The notes: generated by a model not told the origin, from the letters alone. DNA of 64,000 nucleotides from an uncultured Verrucomicrobiales bacterium (GCA_937928735.1 CALFVF010000029.1:34352-98351), one strand, 5' to 3'; counted from the first letter of the stretch, positions 52,628-63,837 are shown. Made by a program: numbers and translations.

Positions 52628-53608
52628 CTAAGTCGCTGAGGCGATTTTCTGCAAGCCATTTGCGGCGAGGAAGAGTGTAATGGCTATGAGCACGGCACCG
52701 AGTCCTTCTGTGGAGAGAAAGCAGGCGTCGAGCAGGCAAAATCCAGCTAAGCACTGGGAGACAAACTGACCTTTCGAGTGTGGGAGCGCACGAAAGGCTT
52801 GGTAGATCCAGCTGGCATAAAGAAAGAAACAAATCAAGCTCAGCCATGGTGTGTCCTGAGTCGGTGGAGCTTGTAGGTAAAATCTGACTAGATAGGGTAA
52901 GGGGAGAATGAGCATGCCGATTTCAAGTAATGTTGCCCACGAGATACCTTGGGAGGTGTGCTCAAGGCGCGCCACAGAGGCGAAACACACTGTGTAGAGC
53001 GCTACTGTGGAAGCAATCCACAAGACACTGCCCTCACGTAAGAAATACAACCAGTCTCCAGATAAGGCGTTTTTAGAAATCGTGACCAGAAATGTGCTCG
53101 AGAAGAGAATAAGAGCGAAGCGACACAGCGCAATCAGACTGAGTGAGAACCACGCTGAGCGCTTGTGGAGCCACGAGTAGAGCGTGATGATGAAAACGAG
53201 GGTAGTCGCTGCATAAGTCGAGGTCGTCGGGGGGAAAACTCGAGCATAGTCGGTAGAGTTAATAGAGAAATTTGTTAGAAATGTGAGCCCGATACCAGCG
53301 ACTAACAAGACCATGGAGGCCAAGAGAACACTTTTATGAGCTAGGATACCACTTGGGATCGGGCGCTGCGGGTTGTGCTTTCGATCAAATTTGACATCGA
53401 AGGCATCTCCTTGGAAGCAGCCTCCGATGTAGATATAAGTCGCCGCTAGCAGGAGTATGCCTATCGTGCCATTTCCAAGGTAGGCTTCGGAGAATGTAAT
53501 ATGATCGGAGAGAAACAGATAGAGTATGACCAGGCAGTTACACCAAACTGTCGGTATGTTAGATACACGGCCAGTGGATAGCCAAGCTTGAAACTTAGAG
53601 TGCATCAT
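52628..53608 (-). CDS. UbiA family prenyltransferase
   Basis: A 326-residue membrane protein with eight or nine hydrophobic segments. The first Asp-rich motif reads GDAFDVKFDRKHNPQRPIPSG, matching the UbiA signature (NDxxDxxxDxxNxRxRPxxxG) well enough to place it. The family attaches isoprenoid chains to aromatic or other acceptors in quinone, heme or tetraether synthesis. Its acceptor cannot be read here. It follows the dead-HtrA gene by 6 bp on the same strand, so it is probably in that operon. Confidence 0.85.
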   Translation of the reverse strand: MMHSKFQAWLSTGRVSNIPTVWCNCLVILYLFLSDHITFSEAYLGNGTIGILLLAATYIYIGGCFQGDAFDVKFDRKHNPQRPIPSGILAHKSVLLASMVLLVAGIGLTFLTNFSINSTDYARVFPPTTSTYAATTLVFIITLYSWLHKRSAWFSLSLIALCRFALILFSSTFLVTISKNALSGDWLYFLREGSVLWIASTVALYTVCFASVARLEHTSQGISWATLLEIGMLILPLPYLVRFYLQAPPTQDTPWLSLICFFLYASWIYQAFRALPHSKGQFVSQCLAGFCLLDACFLSTEGLGAVLIAITLFLAANGLQKIASAT

Positions 53609-53614
53609 GGGGAC

Positions 53615-55066
53615 TTACTCTCTACTGAGTGCTGGTAGGCCGCGCTGGCGTAGCTGTGTATCGACTGTGTCTGAGAGTTTCGCGTCGAGATAGATTTTAT
53701 GCGGAGCACTGTCTAATTCGATACTATGGATGGTGTCGAGTTCGGCTTTCTGGAAGGCTTTGATGAGTGAGGGGATATCACGGATGGGCTGTCCATTGAC
53801 CTTCTCGATAATAGCGCTGTTGAGGAATTCGTAGCCAACTGTCGCTGGTGTAGGGATGACGGAACTTAGGAAGACGATACGGTCTGTGTCTTGTTCGTAG
53901 TCCTCTGGGTGAGCGAAGGCGTCTAGGAGATTCAGCGGGACTTTACTCTCCCAGTCTTCCCCATAGGCCTGGAGATAGCTTTTGGTGAGCTCTTGGAAAA
54001 CTAGACCTCCTTTAATCAGGTAGCGAGGTGCAGAGCCTATGGTATCTGTAGGCACAAGTCCATCAATAGGGCGCTGGAGTTTGATCTCGTAGGAGAGGGT
54101 TTCTTCACCACGTCTCAGAGAGACGTCGATAGCTTTATTGACTGCCCCCTCTCCACGAACGAGGTGGCTCCAGTAGACTTGGCGATAGAGCTCAGAGGTG
54201 TAATAGCCACGGCGAGAGAGTGCGTTTCCATTGATGGATAAAATCACATCACCGAGCTGGAGGCCTGCTTTGGCAGCAGCACCATCAGGGGCGAGTTTTG
54301 TGATGTAGACACCTCCTTCATCATTGTTGAGCTTCAGCCATGCGCGGAGATGAGGATCTGAGGTATTAGCGGCTCCTACACCGAGAGAGGGAAAGCCGAT
54401 ATAATTCCCATCTTCTGTATCTCTGAGGAAGTTATCAATGATTTCAGGGGAGATGACATCAAGAATCTGATCATCAGAGTCATAGGATGTGAGTAGACCT
54501 AGTAGTTTCCCTTCATTGAGGACAGGGATGCTATAGCTACTAGAGGCACTTTGCATCGAGGCCTTGATCTCATAGGTGAGGAAATAATGACCATCGAGGA
54601 AGCTAGAAATAATATCTGTGCTCTGTAATGTGCCTTTGGTGAGAAGGGGGAGGCCTGTGTCTTCGACCTGCCAGATATCGACCTCAGAGCCTAGCGGGAC
54701 TGGTTGGCTCAGACTCAGTGGTACGAGACCTTTTAAAATACTAGCTTGGTCTACGGGCTCAAGCAGGGCTAGATTAGTCTCATTATCCGTGTAGAGAACG
54801 CGTGCAATAGCTCGCTGTTCTCTATCGAGTGTTTCAAATTCAATATAAGTGGCATTGGCGACAACTTCCGCTGTAGTAAGAACCCGCTGTCCCTCCAGTA
54901 CCGCACCGAGAGCTCGGCGTTTGTAGGGGGCTGTCTTTTCCCAAGGCTGGGTGACATTGTAGTTCTGTTTGGTCGAATTGATACGAATAAAAGACTGTGG
55001 GGCATCAGCGAGAACGGAGAGTGAGCCAATGAAGGAGCTCAGTAAGAATGAGAGAAGTAGTTTCAA
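53615..55066 (-). CDS. HtrA-like PDZ pseudoprotease
   Basis: 483 residues; TTG start; signal peptide 1-20. The trypsin-like domain is present (RRALGAVLEGQRVLTTAEVV, NETNLALLEP) but all three catalytic residues are replaced: the His position (TNAHVV) reads TTAEVV (Glu67), the Asp in DLALLE is Asn98, and the GNSGGPV region is SSYSIPV (Tyr178 in place of Ser). A PDZ domain follows (about 245-325: GGVYITKLAPDGAAAKAGLQLGDVI, in part) and a second PDZ-like region lies near 395-460. It follows the active HtrA gene by 24 bp. Likely a regulatory partner or chaperone rather than a protease. Confidence 0.85.
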   Translation of the reverse strand: MKLLLSFLLSSFIGSLSVLADAPQSFIRINSTKQNYNVTQPWEKTAPYKRRALGAVLEGQRVLTTAEVVANATYIEFETLDREQRAIARVLYTDNETNLALLEPVDQASILKGLVPLSLSQPVPLGSEVDIWQVEDTGLPLLTKGTLQSTDIISSFLDGHYFLTYEIKASMQSASSSYSIPVLNEGKLLGLLTSYDSDDQILDVISPEIIDNFLRDTEDGNYIGFPSLGVGAANTSDPHLRAWLKLNNDEGGVYITKLAPDGAAAKAGLQLGDVILSINGNALSRRGYYTSELYRQVYWSHLVRGEGAVNKAIDVSLRRGEETLSYEIKLQRPIDGLVPTDTIGSAPRYLIKGGLVFQELTKSYLQAYGEDWESKVPLNLLDAFAHPEDYEQDTDRIVFLSSVIPTPATVGYEFLNSAIIEKVNGQPIRDIPSLIKAFQKAELDTIHSIELDSAPHKIYLDAKLSDTVDTQLRQRGLPALSRE

Positions 55067-55090
55067 AACGGAAAATGGAAAAAAGTTAGA

Positions 55091-56626
55091 TTATTTCTCT
55101 AGGTAAAATGGAGAAGGAACACTGTAGTTTTCAGCGATACGTTTATTCGCGCTCTCCAACTCTGTGGTCTGTAGAATCAGTGGGCGCTGAATGCCATCAA
55201 AGCGAATTTCGAAGAACTCAGGCAATGTCTCAGGGTGGAGCATCTCGTGGAGGTGGTTGAGATCAATCACATCAACTCCATTGACCGATGCCACAGCATT
55301 CCCTGCGAAGGCATTTAACTGGGCATTGATAGGATCGTCGAGCACACGGGTGAGAATAACGATGTCTTTTCTGGTCTCGTGGAGGTTTTCCTCCAGATAG
55401 TTATTAAAAATCCTACGAACTCTCGGGTTATTGAGGCGGTGGCTGGCGTAGAGATTACGGTCAAGTGGCTGAAAGACGAAGCCCCCCTGTATACTATAGC
55501 GAGGCTTCTGGTCATATTTGACAGCATAGACCCTGGCTGGTGGGAAAGCTCGTAGCGTGATCGTAGCCTCTCTGGGGGATCCTTGGCGCAGAAAGTTCAG
55601 CTCTACAGTGTCTCCTGCGAACTTGCGCTCCACAATCTCGTGCATTTTCACACGCTCGCCAGCGATGACGACATTCCCTTCACTGTCAATCTGGTGACCG
55701 TCAATGGAGGTGAGGATGTCACCAGATTCGAGAACCCCATCACAGGCATCTCCAGCAGTGACAGCACCGACCAGCACTCCGGGAGCGTCTGGGGCGAGGT
55801 TGTGTATAGCGCGCATCGCTGGATTATGCAGTGGGAATTCTGCCACACCGAGATCCACGTAGTGATCATAGCGCCCATCTTCAATGTCCTGAAGAAACCG
55901 CCTTACCACGGGTGTGGGTATCATGTAGCCAGTATTGTCTGCTGAGCGCAGACCCTGGAATGCCACGCCGATGACCTTGCCATCCTGGAGGACGGGGCCA
56001 CCAGAATTACCGGGGTTAATGGCAGCATCGATCTGAATCACGAGGTGGGAGTCAATACGACTATGAGAGTATGGACGGAAGTCGATGCGTGAGACCACCC
56101 CGCGAGTCACAGAGATGCGGTCACCACCCACTGGGTAGCCAATCACGCGCACTTCACTCTCTAGCTGCGGCACCTCACCTATCGGTAAGTAGCTGAGGTC
56201 TTCAAATGGAGTGTAATCCTCCACCTCTAGGAGTGCGAGGTCACAGTCATGGGCCACATGGACAACACGCGCTGTGTGCTTACGGGAAGAGCCGCGCATA
56301 GTGATGATGACACGTTTTTGGTTAGAGACAACGTGGGCATTTGTCAGAAAACGGTTCTTACCAATCAGAAATCCTGTACCACTGCCGCCACTAAAGCGCC
56401 CTGAGTTCCACGGTGTCTTGTAGTCAGGGTTTTGAGAGGCGACTTCAATACGGAAGATAGATTTATAATGTGTCGCATTCTTCTCCTCATTGAGAGAAGC
56501 TAGAGGTGATTGGCTTTGCTGGCTATTGGCTGAGACAAGAGCCTGAGCAGAGTGGTCGGAGGCAGTATCCTGCCCAGAGCACATGAGAGTACCAGCGAGA
56601 AGGAGGCCAGTGAGTCGGAAAATCAT
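55091..56626 (-). CDS. HtrA/DegP-type serine endopeptidase
   Basis: 511 residues with a signal peptide (1-17). The trypsin-like domain carries the full triad: His98 in LTNAHVV, Asp129 in DCDLALLEVE and Ser208 in NPGNSGGPV. A PDZ domain follows (about 285-370: GVLVGAVTAGDACDGVLESG, IDGHQIDSEG). The N-terminal linker is Ser/Gln-rich. HtrA proteases degrade misfolded periplasmic proteins. It heads an operon of HtrA, dead HtrA and UbiA. It has one clear PDZ domain and a degenerate C-terminal PDZ-like part, with an uncommon C-terminal extension. Confidence 0.93.
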   Translation of the reverse strand: MIFRLTGLLLAGTLMCSGQDTASDHSAQALVSANSQQSQSPLASLNEEKNATHYKSIFRIEVASQNPDYKTPWNSGRFSGGSGTGFLIGKNRFLTNAHVVSNQKRVIITMRGSSRKHTARVVHVAHDCDLALLEVEDYTPFEDLSYLPIGEVPQLESEVRVIGYPVGGDRISVTRGVVSRIDFRPYSHSRIDSHLVIQIDAAINPGNSGGPVLQDGKVIGVAFQGLRSADNTGYMIPTPVVRRFLQDIEDGRYDHYVDLGVAEFPLHNPAMRAIHNLAPDAPGVLVGAVTAGDACDGVLESGDILTSIDGHQIDSEGNVVIAGERVKMHEIVERKFAGDTVELNFLRQGSPREATITLRAFPPARVYAVKYDQKPRYSIQGGFVFQPLDRNLYASHRLNNPRVRRIFNNYLEENLHETRKDIVILTRVLDDPINAQLNAFAGNAVASVNGVDVIDLNHLHEMLHPETLPEFFEIRFDGIQRPLILQTTELESANKRIAENYSVPSPFYLEK

Positions 56627-56891
56627 AGGAAAAACTTAAGTGTATTTATCTTCTAGGAAAGCAAAAAGGAATGGAATGGTGTCAGTAGGCTAGATGGTAC
56701 GCGATTATTTGCCCGCTGTGAGTTCCTAGGTGGCATAGATTTGATGCCACATCAGAAATCGATCTGGTATCAGAAGAGGTAGAATGGATCGTTGAAATCT
56801 GTCTAGGCAATAGCAGCGGTTAAGGTGTTAATTATCAGTGGACAATAAATTCATTGACTTTGACATATAGAGATACAACATTGTATTTCTT

Positions 56892-57701
56892 ATGAAGTGG
56901 TTATTACGAATTAATTTTAATGCAGTTATAATAGCTATCCTTAGTGGTTTAAATGCAGACGCAGTGACACTAAGTGCCACAGTAGATGGTGGAGTTGCGG
57001 CGACAGTGAGCAATGGAGCCACTATAGATAATGGAGTCTTAACAGGGGTCTCAGAGGTTGATTCAACCATTACGATTTTGTACACAGTTTCTAATGTCGA
57101 TCTTTCATCGGTAGAAGCTGGAGCGAATGCCGCTAGTTTTCAGTTTGATGTTGCATTAAGTGGATTTACAATTTCTGATCCGAGCATGCCTGTAGCAGCC
57201 CCCGTGGGGATTACAGCTGGCGGTAATATTGGCGTGGGTATGAGCGTGATGCCAGACACATTGCAGATCACGTTTAATGAATTACTTTCTGTGTCGATAG
57301 GGACTGTAAGCAATATTATGGGATTTAATGGGTTGATTAACTTTGATGGTATTTCAGGCATTCAATTTGGAAATTTTCAGAATTCTGGAGAAACCGCCTT
57401 ATTGAGCTTTCCTGGTAGTACCTTTGCTGACCTCTCTCTTTCTGACACAATGATTGCTGCACCGAGTGCTGTTAACACGAGTACAAATCCGAATCGTATG
57501 TTTGCTCTCTCTGAATTTGGCGTGACAGAGCCAGTGAGTGAGTTTGAATTAACAAGGCCAGGGAGCGCATCTAACTCGCAATCAAACAGTAGTGTTGCGA
57601 GTTTTACAAATCAGTTTAGTGCAACAGCAGTGCCGGAGCCCTCGTCGGTTGTTCTTTTCGCATTGGGAGGTCTCCTTTTTTCTTCCCGGCGTCGCCGCTA
57701 A
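56892..57701 (+). CDS. PEP-CTERM sorting domain protein
   Basis: 269 residues. The N-terminal hydrophobic segment (WLLRINFNAVIIAILSGLNADA) is a signal peptide of modest quality. The body is a low-charge beta-rich domain with many Val/Thr/Ala/Gly repeats of unknown function. The C-terminus ends VPEPSSVVLFALGGLLF then SSRRRR: PEP motif, hydrophobic helix, Arg cluster. Exported and anchored or processed by exosortase. It is flanked by AT-rich, structured intergenic DNA and is likely monocistronic. Confidence 0.88.
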   Translation: MKWLLRINFNAVIIAILSGLNADAVTLSATVDGGVAATVSNGATIDNGVLTGVSEVDSTITILYTVSNVDLSSVEAGANAASFQFDVALSGFTISDPSMPVAAPVGITAGGNIGVGMSVMPDTLQITFNELLSVSIGTVSNIMGFNGLINFDGISGIQFGNFQNSGETALLSFPGSTFADLSLSDTMIAAPSAVNTSTNPNRMFALSEFGVTEPVSEFELTRPGSASNSQSNSSVASFTNQFSATAVPEPSSVVLFALGGLLFSSRRRR

Positions 57702-58125
57702 ACTACTGGTTACTAGAAGCGCAATAACGGGGCCCTCGACGGGTATCTGACCCGTATCTGGCGCAGTTTTTGCATTCTGATGGTTAGGGGTAGTTTTTAT
57801 AACGCAGTGATATATCAGAGTGAATATACTAACAAATCACAGGTTTGTTAGATAGTGTTGATAAAGAAAACTATCTGGTATAAAACTCATTATCTGAAAG
57901 TCTAAGTTTGAACCCTGACTATGCATTGGATTTTGGAAGAAATACTGTCAGGTCAAAAACACAAGACCTCAACGTTTATTTTTCGATAAAAGTGAAGTCA
58001 CCCCATTGGTGGATGGAATAATCAGCCAACGGACTTGTGTTTAGAGAGATGGCGGCATTTCTCGAAATCTAAATGTATAATCTGGGCTTAAGATTGATCT
58101 TTTTGAAGACTCTCAATGGTATAGA
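57702..58125. other. 424-bp non-coding region with several hairpins
   Basis: No gene is seen. Inverted repeats: ACGGGT-ATCTG-ACCCGT (57739-57755), which with a nearby T-run may terminate the PEP-CTERM gene; TAACAAA/TTTGTTA (about 57833-57853); AGATAGT/ACTATCT close by; CCTGAC/GTCAGG around 57914-57952; and AAACACAAGACC (57957-57968) with GGACTTGTGTTT (58031-58042), 11 of 12 paired. The series of stems suggests a structured RNA or a decayed repeat element. No known family is recognised. Confidence 0.5.
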
Positions 58126-58446
58126 ATGAGCCTTATGAAGGAGGTTTTTAGAGACAGAGACTACACCTTAGTGGGACTCTGTAAGTCAGCACTGATCGAG
58201 GCTGGAATTCCCATAGTGATGAGAAATGAGAATTTATCGTCTCTGGAAGTGCCCATCCCTGCATTCCATCCAGCAGTGTGCGTAGCTAATAATAAGGACT
58301 ATGAGCGAGCACGAGAGATCATACTCAGTCTTGTAGCGCCAGCAAAAGTAAACACCCCTGACTGGCAGTGTGAGAGCTGTGAGGAGGAGAATCCCGGGAA
58401 CTTCGAGCTATGCTATAGCTGCCAGAGTACACGCCCTACAAAGTAG
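58126..58446 (+). CDS. DUF2007-type protein with C-terminal zinc ribbon
   Basis: 106 residues. The first 75 residues (VFRDRDYTLVGLCKSALIEAGIPIVMRNENL, in part) match the DUF2007 pattern, a small alpha/beta fold of unknown function found in signal-transduction-like contexts. The C-terminus has a four-Cys zinc finger (CESCEEENPGNFELCYSC, residues about 84-101), similar to RanBP2/zinc-ribbon types. Cytoplasmic. The start is ATG at 58126, or 58135 as an alternative. It converges with purA. Function unknown; protein or RNA binding by the zinc finger is possible. Confidence 0.78.
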   Translation: MSLMKEVFRDRDYTLVGLCKSALIEAGIPIVMRNENLSSLEVPIPAFHPAVCVANNKDYERAREIILSLVAPAKVNTPDWQCESCEEENPGNFELCYSCQSTRPTK

Positions 58447-58513
58447 AGGCCAATTTGTTCTATGGGAGCTAAGATGTGAGACTCTTGTGTCGCTCACCAC
58501 TGTAAGGAGAGCA

Positions 58514-59842
<1,329 letters not shown>

Positions 59843-59884
59843 TCATAAAAAGGAGGAGAAAGCTCAGAGAGTCTTAGATGAGGG

Positions 59885-61030
59885 CTAGGCCTTATTTTCT
59901 TCGATAAGGGCGGCGAATTCTTCAAAGAAGTACTTCGCGTCATTGGGGCCGGGGGCTGCCTCTGGATGGTACTGCACAGAGAAGGCAGGGTAGACCTTGT
60001 GGCGGAAGCCCTCCACTGTACCGTCGTTGAGGTTCACGTGGGTGATTTCGACATCATCGGGCAGAGAGTCTGGATCTGTCGCAAAGCCGTGGTTCTGCGC
60101 AGTAATAGAGACCTTGTCGTTTCTGAGGTCTTTCACAGGCTGGTTGCCTCCACGGTGGCCGAACTTGAGTTTAAAAGTTTTTCCACCAAAGGCGTGAGTG
60201 AGGATCTGATGACCTAGGCAGATACCAAACATAGGTTTCTTTCCGAGGAGCTTTTTCACTTCCTCATGGATATATCCTAGAGCCGCAGGGTCTCCTGGGC
60301 CATTGGAGAGGAAAATAGCGTCTGGATTGAGATCGAGCACCTCCTGAGCAGATGTTCTGGAGTTGACAAGAGTGATGTCGAAGCCCGCCTGGCGCATCGA
60401 GCGCAGGATGTTGTATTTAATGCCAAAATCAAAGGCGACGATCTTGTATTTGACCTCAGGGAGAGGTTCATAGTAGCCCTCGCGCCCTTGTGAAGGGGAA
60501 GGGATATTCCAGAGTCTAGACTCACCGTCCCAGTGCTGTGTTTTTTCCGTGGAGACTTCTTTGACAAAGTCAGAACCCTCCATAGGGGCTGAGTCTTTCG
60601 CCGCCTGGATGGCGTCTTCAGCACTTAGTTCTGTGCTAATACAGCAGCGCATCGCACCTGCTGTACGTAGGTGCTTCGTGAGCGCTCTGGTATCAATACT
60701 CTGGATTCCTAGAATCTTATGCTCGCTAAAGTAGTCTGCCAGAGTCTGGCGTGAGCGGAAATTAGAGGCAATTGGTGAGAGTTCCTCAATCACAAGACCT
60801 CGAATATGAGGCTGTGAAGACTCTGCATCCTCTGGATTCACACCATAGTTACCAATCAGGGGATATGTCATAGTGACAATCTGTCCACGGTAGGATGGAT
60901 CAGTGATAATTTCCTGATAACCAGTCATGGAGGTATTAAAGCAGATTTCGCCAGTGGTTGTACCATCGTGGCCAAATGCTTCACCTTGAAAGGTGCGTCC
61001 GTCTTCTAGTGCAAGTATTGCTGCTTTCAT
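59885..61030 (-). CDS. carA: Carbamoyl-phosphate synthase small subunit
   Basis: Glutaminase subunit of carbamoyl-phosphate synthase, feeding pyrimidine and arginine synthesis. 381 residues: an N-terminal domain starting with AILALEDGRTFQGEAFG and FNTSMTGYQEIITDPSYRGQ (in part), and a class I amidotransferase with the Cys in MFGICLGHQ and the His-Glu of QYHPEA. A typical length. carB is not adjacent in this window: purA is the next gene on this strand. Confidence 0.97.
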   Translation of the reverse strand: MKAAILALEDGRTFQGEAFGHDGTTTGEICFNTSMTGYQEIITDPSYRGQIVTMTYPLIGNYGVNPEDAESSQPHIRGLVIEELSPIASNFRSRQTLADYFSEHKILGIQSIDTRALTKHLRTAGAMRCCISTELSAEDAIQAAKDSAPMEGSDFVKEVSTEKTQHWDGESRLWNIPSPSQGREGYYEPLPEVKYKIVAFDFGIKYNILRSMRQAGFDITLVNSRTSAQEVLDLNPDAIFLSNGPGDPAALGYIHEEVKKLLGKKPMFGICLGHQILTHAFGGKTFKLKFGHRGGNQPVKDLRNDKVSITAQNHGFATDPDSLPDDVEITHVNLNDGTVEGFRHKVYPAFSVQYHPEAAPGPNDAKYFFEEFAALIEENKA

Positions 61031-61250
61031 AATCAGGCTGCCGAAGCCGGCGCAGAGTAGAGGGGCTCCATCTGGGGTGCAAGTACGAACTTGTCGTGCC
61101 GTTACCTTTCTTCATGAATTTAGAAATGATCCAAAGAGGGGTGTTTACAAAGGGAATGAAATTGGAAAAGAAAGCCTAATTTGAGAAAAAATTTAGGCAG
61201 CTGTATTTTAAAATTGTTTATTTGCGTAAAAGTACTATATTCATTGCGTT

Positions 61251-61952
61251 ATGAAAAAACCCCTAGTTCCCCTCGCTACCCTTGCGCTCACTGCGCTGAC
61301 AATGCCCCTCGCGACAGCCGCCTCATTAGCTGTCAGCCCTGATTTAACTGTAACAACAACTGGGAGTGATCCCGGAGAGATACTAAACTCAGGAGCCATA
61401 GCTGATGTGATCAATGATTTTCCAGAGTTAGCGGATCCAACGATTCGATTCCAGAACGTTACGGCACAAGGTGTAGAAGATATTACTTTTACTGTCGACT
61501 CTGGTTCTGCCGTCACTTCCATTAATCAATTCATTATTTTTGGACTACAGTCTAATTTAGTGCTTACCGCAGCGACAGCCGCAGACGGAGCGACTCCTGT
61601 CACCTTTTCTATTTTGAGCTCTCCAGCGCCTTCAGAGCTAAGTATTGTCGGCTCTGGCGCTGTAGGGGATACGATAGCAGGCTCTGAGGGTACGGCGGGT
61701 CCAACTCGCTTTACTGGTTCTGGTGGGAATAACCAGCAAGGTATTGGAATTGTCCAGTTCAACACAGAGGTGACTTCTTTTACCCTGCAAGATGTACAGC
61801 CTCTACCTGGAGCTGCTGCAACTTCTAACGTGTTTGATAATGTTTTCGTCACATTTGCTGTGCCTACTGCTCCCGTACCTGAGCCTTCCTCAGCACTGCT
61901 CCTAGGTCTTTCTGGTCTTGTACTCTGTACGCGCAGGAAGCGTAACCGCTAA
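61251..61952 (+). CDS. PEP-CTERM sorting domain protein
   Basis: 233 residues. Signal peptide (about 1-22: VPLATLALTALTMPLATA). The body is low-charge, Ala/Thr/Gly/Ser-rich and probably beta-stranded. The C-terminal VPEPSSALLLGLSGLVLC followed by TRRKRNR is the PEP-CTERM signal. A strong terminator follows 45 bp downstream. The function of the exported domain is unknown. Confidence 0.9.
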   Translation: MKKPLVPLATLALTALTMPLATAASLAVSPDLTVTTTGSDPGEILNSGAIADVINDFPELADPTIRFQNVTAQGVEDITFTVDSGSAVTSINQFIIFGLQSNLVLTAATAADGATPVTFSILSSPAPSELSIVGSGAVGDTIAGSEGTAGPTRFTGSGGNNQQGIGIVQFNTEVTSFTLQDVQPLPGAAATSNVFDNVFVTFAVPTAPVPEPSSALLLGLSGLVLCTRRKRNR

Positions 61953-61997
61953 GAGTAATCGCTAAGCGTGCTCATTGAATTCAGTGAAGCAGATCTC

Positions 61998-62035
61998 CGC
62001 CTTGTGTTAGAATTAGCACAAGGCGTTTTTTATTT
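61998..62035 (+). terminator. Rho-independent terminator after PEP-CTERM gene
   Basis: CGCCTTGTGTTA - GAAT - TAGCACAAGGCG forms a 12-pair stem (61998-62025, one wobble) followed by TTTTTTATTTTATT. A textbook terminator for the upstream PEP-CTERM gene. Confidence 0.92.
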
Positions 62036-62182
62036 TATTCATCATATTATATTAAGTAGGGTTTATGCACCTATAGCTGAGCCTTCATACGAGTTACTAA
62101 ACTGTCACGGTAGCTAGATTGCGAATCGTCCAGCAGAGTGCTTTCTTCATGTCATTGCAGCAAACCTATTTGCGATTTGATC

Positions 62183-63799
62183 ATGAAGACATACACCAAA
62201 ACAGCACTTCTCTCCACTCTGCTTGCTCTTCCTTCACTGTCTGCCCAAGAAGCAGTAGAAACCACTCTGACACTGAACCCTCTCACTAGTATCCGAACGG
62301 GGATTTTTGATGAATCTGCGGCTGAAATTGTGGCCTTTGATCGAGACAGTAATCGTCTGTTTATTGTCAATGGTGCGAGTAACACCATTGATATTGCCGA
62401 CATTTCAGATCCAGAGGATGTCATCGTTCTCGACTCGATTCTCATTACTGGCTCAGGTAGTATCAACAGCCTAGCTGTGAAGAATGGACTAGTCGCCGCA
62501 GCGATTGAGGGCGAGAGTGCCTATGAGCGTGGTGTCGTGAGAACCTTCACCACAGAGGGTGAATTTGTCCGCGAGTATCGCGTGGGTTTTCAGCCAGATA
62601 TGGTGACATTTACGCCAGATGGGCAGAAACTTCTCGTGGCTAATGAGGGGGAAATCGCTGACTCGGGTGATCCTAGTTCATTTGATCCAGAGGGCTCTAT
62701 TTCGGTGATAGATCTACGTGTTCCAGTTAGAAAAAGAGGGTATTACTTCTGGAGTGCTTATCGTGCGCAGAGAGCGGTGACAGAGATCTTCTTTCGCAAA
62801 TTCGATACTCCTCGGCGCCGTGCAAGACTTGACCCCTCTATCAGAGCTTCGATCACTCCAGGTTCGCGAGTCTCACAGGATCTAGAGCCAGAGTTTATCG
62901 CAGTTTCGGCAGATAGCCAGACAGCGTGGGTGAGTCTGCAGGAGAATAATGCCTTAGCGATTCTCAATCTACGAAAGAACACCGTCGAGTCCCTAGTGGG
63001 GCTGGGGTTTAAGAATCATTCCCAAAATGGCAATGGCCTGGATGCCAGCAATGAAGACGAAGAGATTAATATACAGCCTTGGCCAGTACTAGGTCTCTAT
63101 CAGCCAGATACTATAGCCACATATCAGGCGCAGGGAGAAACCTTTGTTGTCACTGCCAATGAAGGTGACGCGAGAGACTTCGAGGAGGCTCGGGTAAGAG
63201 ACTTGGAGCTCGATCCAGTGGCATTTCCTGATAGAGAATTTCTCCAGTTAGATGAGAACCTCGGACGGCTACGCACGACCACAGCCAATGGTCAAATTGA
63301 TGGCAATGAGACCTTTGATCGGATCTTTAGCTTTGGTGGGCGCTCCTTCTCGATTCATAATGCGCGGGGGCAGCGTATTTACGATAGTGGCGATGAGTTT
63401 GAGCAAGTTCTCGCCGAAGAACTCCCCGAGGCATTTAATGCCAATAATGATGATAATGATAGTTTTGATAATCGCAGTGATGATCGCGGCCCCGAACCAG
63501 AAGCTCTGGCAGTAGGGGAAGTGGAGGGGCGCAATTATGCGTTTATTGGACTAGAGCGTGTAGGAGGTATTATGATCTATGATATTACCAATCCATTTTC
63601 ACCTTTCTTTGTCTCTTACCAGACACAGCGCGATTTCTCAGGAGACCCCGAAGAAGACACAGCAGGCGACCTAGGGCCTGAAGGCATGACCTTTATTCCA
63701 CGCTCACAGAGTCCAAATGGTAAGCCACTACTGGTTGTTGCTTATGAAGTGAGTGGGTCAACCACAGTCTTTGAGGTGGATTTGACAACGTTACCTTAA
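62183..63799 (+). CDS. Secreted choice-of-anchor I domain protein
   Basis: 538 residues from ATG at 62183; an upstream 15-residue extension lacks a signal-like start. Signal peptide 1-22 (ending SLSA). The sequence runs as beta-propeller-like repeats: FDRDSNRLFIVNGASNTIDIADI (in part), FTPDGQKLLVANEGEIADSGD, PEFIAVSADSQTAWVSLQENNALAIL (in part), VVTANEGDARDFEEAR and EGMTFIPRSQSPNGKPLLVVAYE (in part). These match choice-of-anchor I domains found in secreted alkaline-phosphatase-related and adhesin-like proteins. No PEP-CTERM or other anchor is at its C-terminus, so it is probably released or held by other means. Confidence 0.85.
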   Translation: MKTYTKTALLSTLLALPSLSAQEAVETTLTLNPLTSIRTGIFDESAAEIVAFDRDSNRLFIVNGASNTIDIADISDPEDVIVLDSILITGSGSINSLAVKNGLVAAAIEGESAYERGVVRTFTTEGEFVREYRVGFQPDMVTFTPDGQKLLVANEGEIADSGDPSSFDPEGSISVIDLRVPVRKRGYYFWSAYRAQRAVTEIFFRKFDTPRRRARLDPSIRASITPGSRVSQDLEPEFIAVSADSQTAWVSLQENNALAILNLRKNTVESLVGLGFKNHSQNGNGLDASNEDEEINIQPWPVLGLYQPDTIATYQAQGETFVVTANEGDARDFEEARVRDLELDPVAFPDREFLQLDENLGRLRTTTANGQIDGNETFDRIFSFGGRSFSIHNARGQRIYDSGDEFEQVLAEELPEAFNANNDDNDSFDNRSDDRGPEPEALAVGEVEGRNYAFIGLERVGGIMIYDITNPFSPFFVSYQTQRDFSGDPEEDTAGDLGPEGMTFIPRSQSPNGKPLLVVAYEVSGSTTVFEVDLTTLP

Positions 63800-63837
63800 G
63801 TTTTTTCACCGTTCTTTTGTCGTTAGCATAGTACCAA

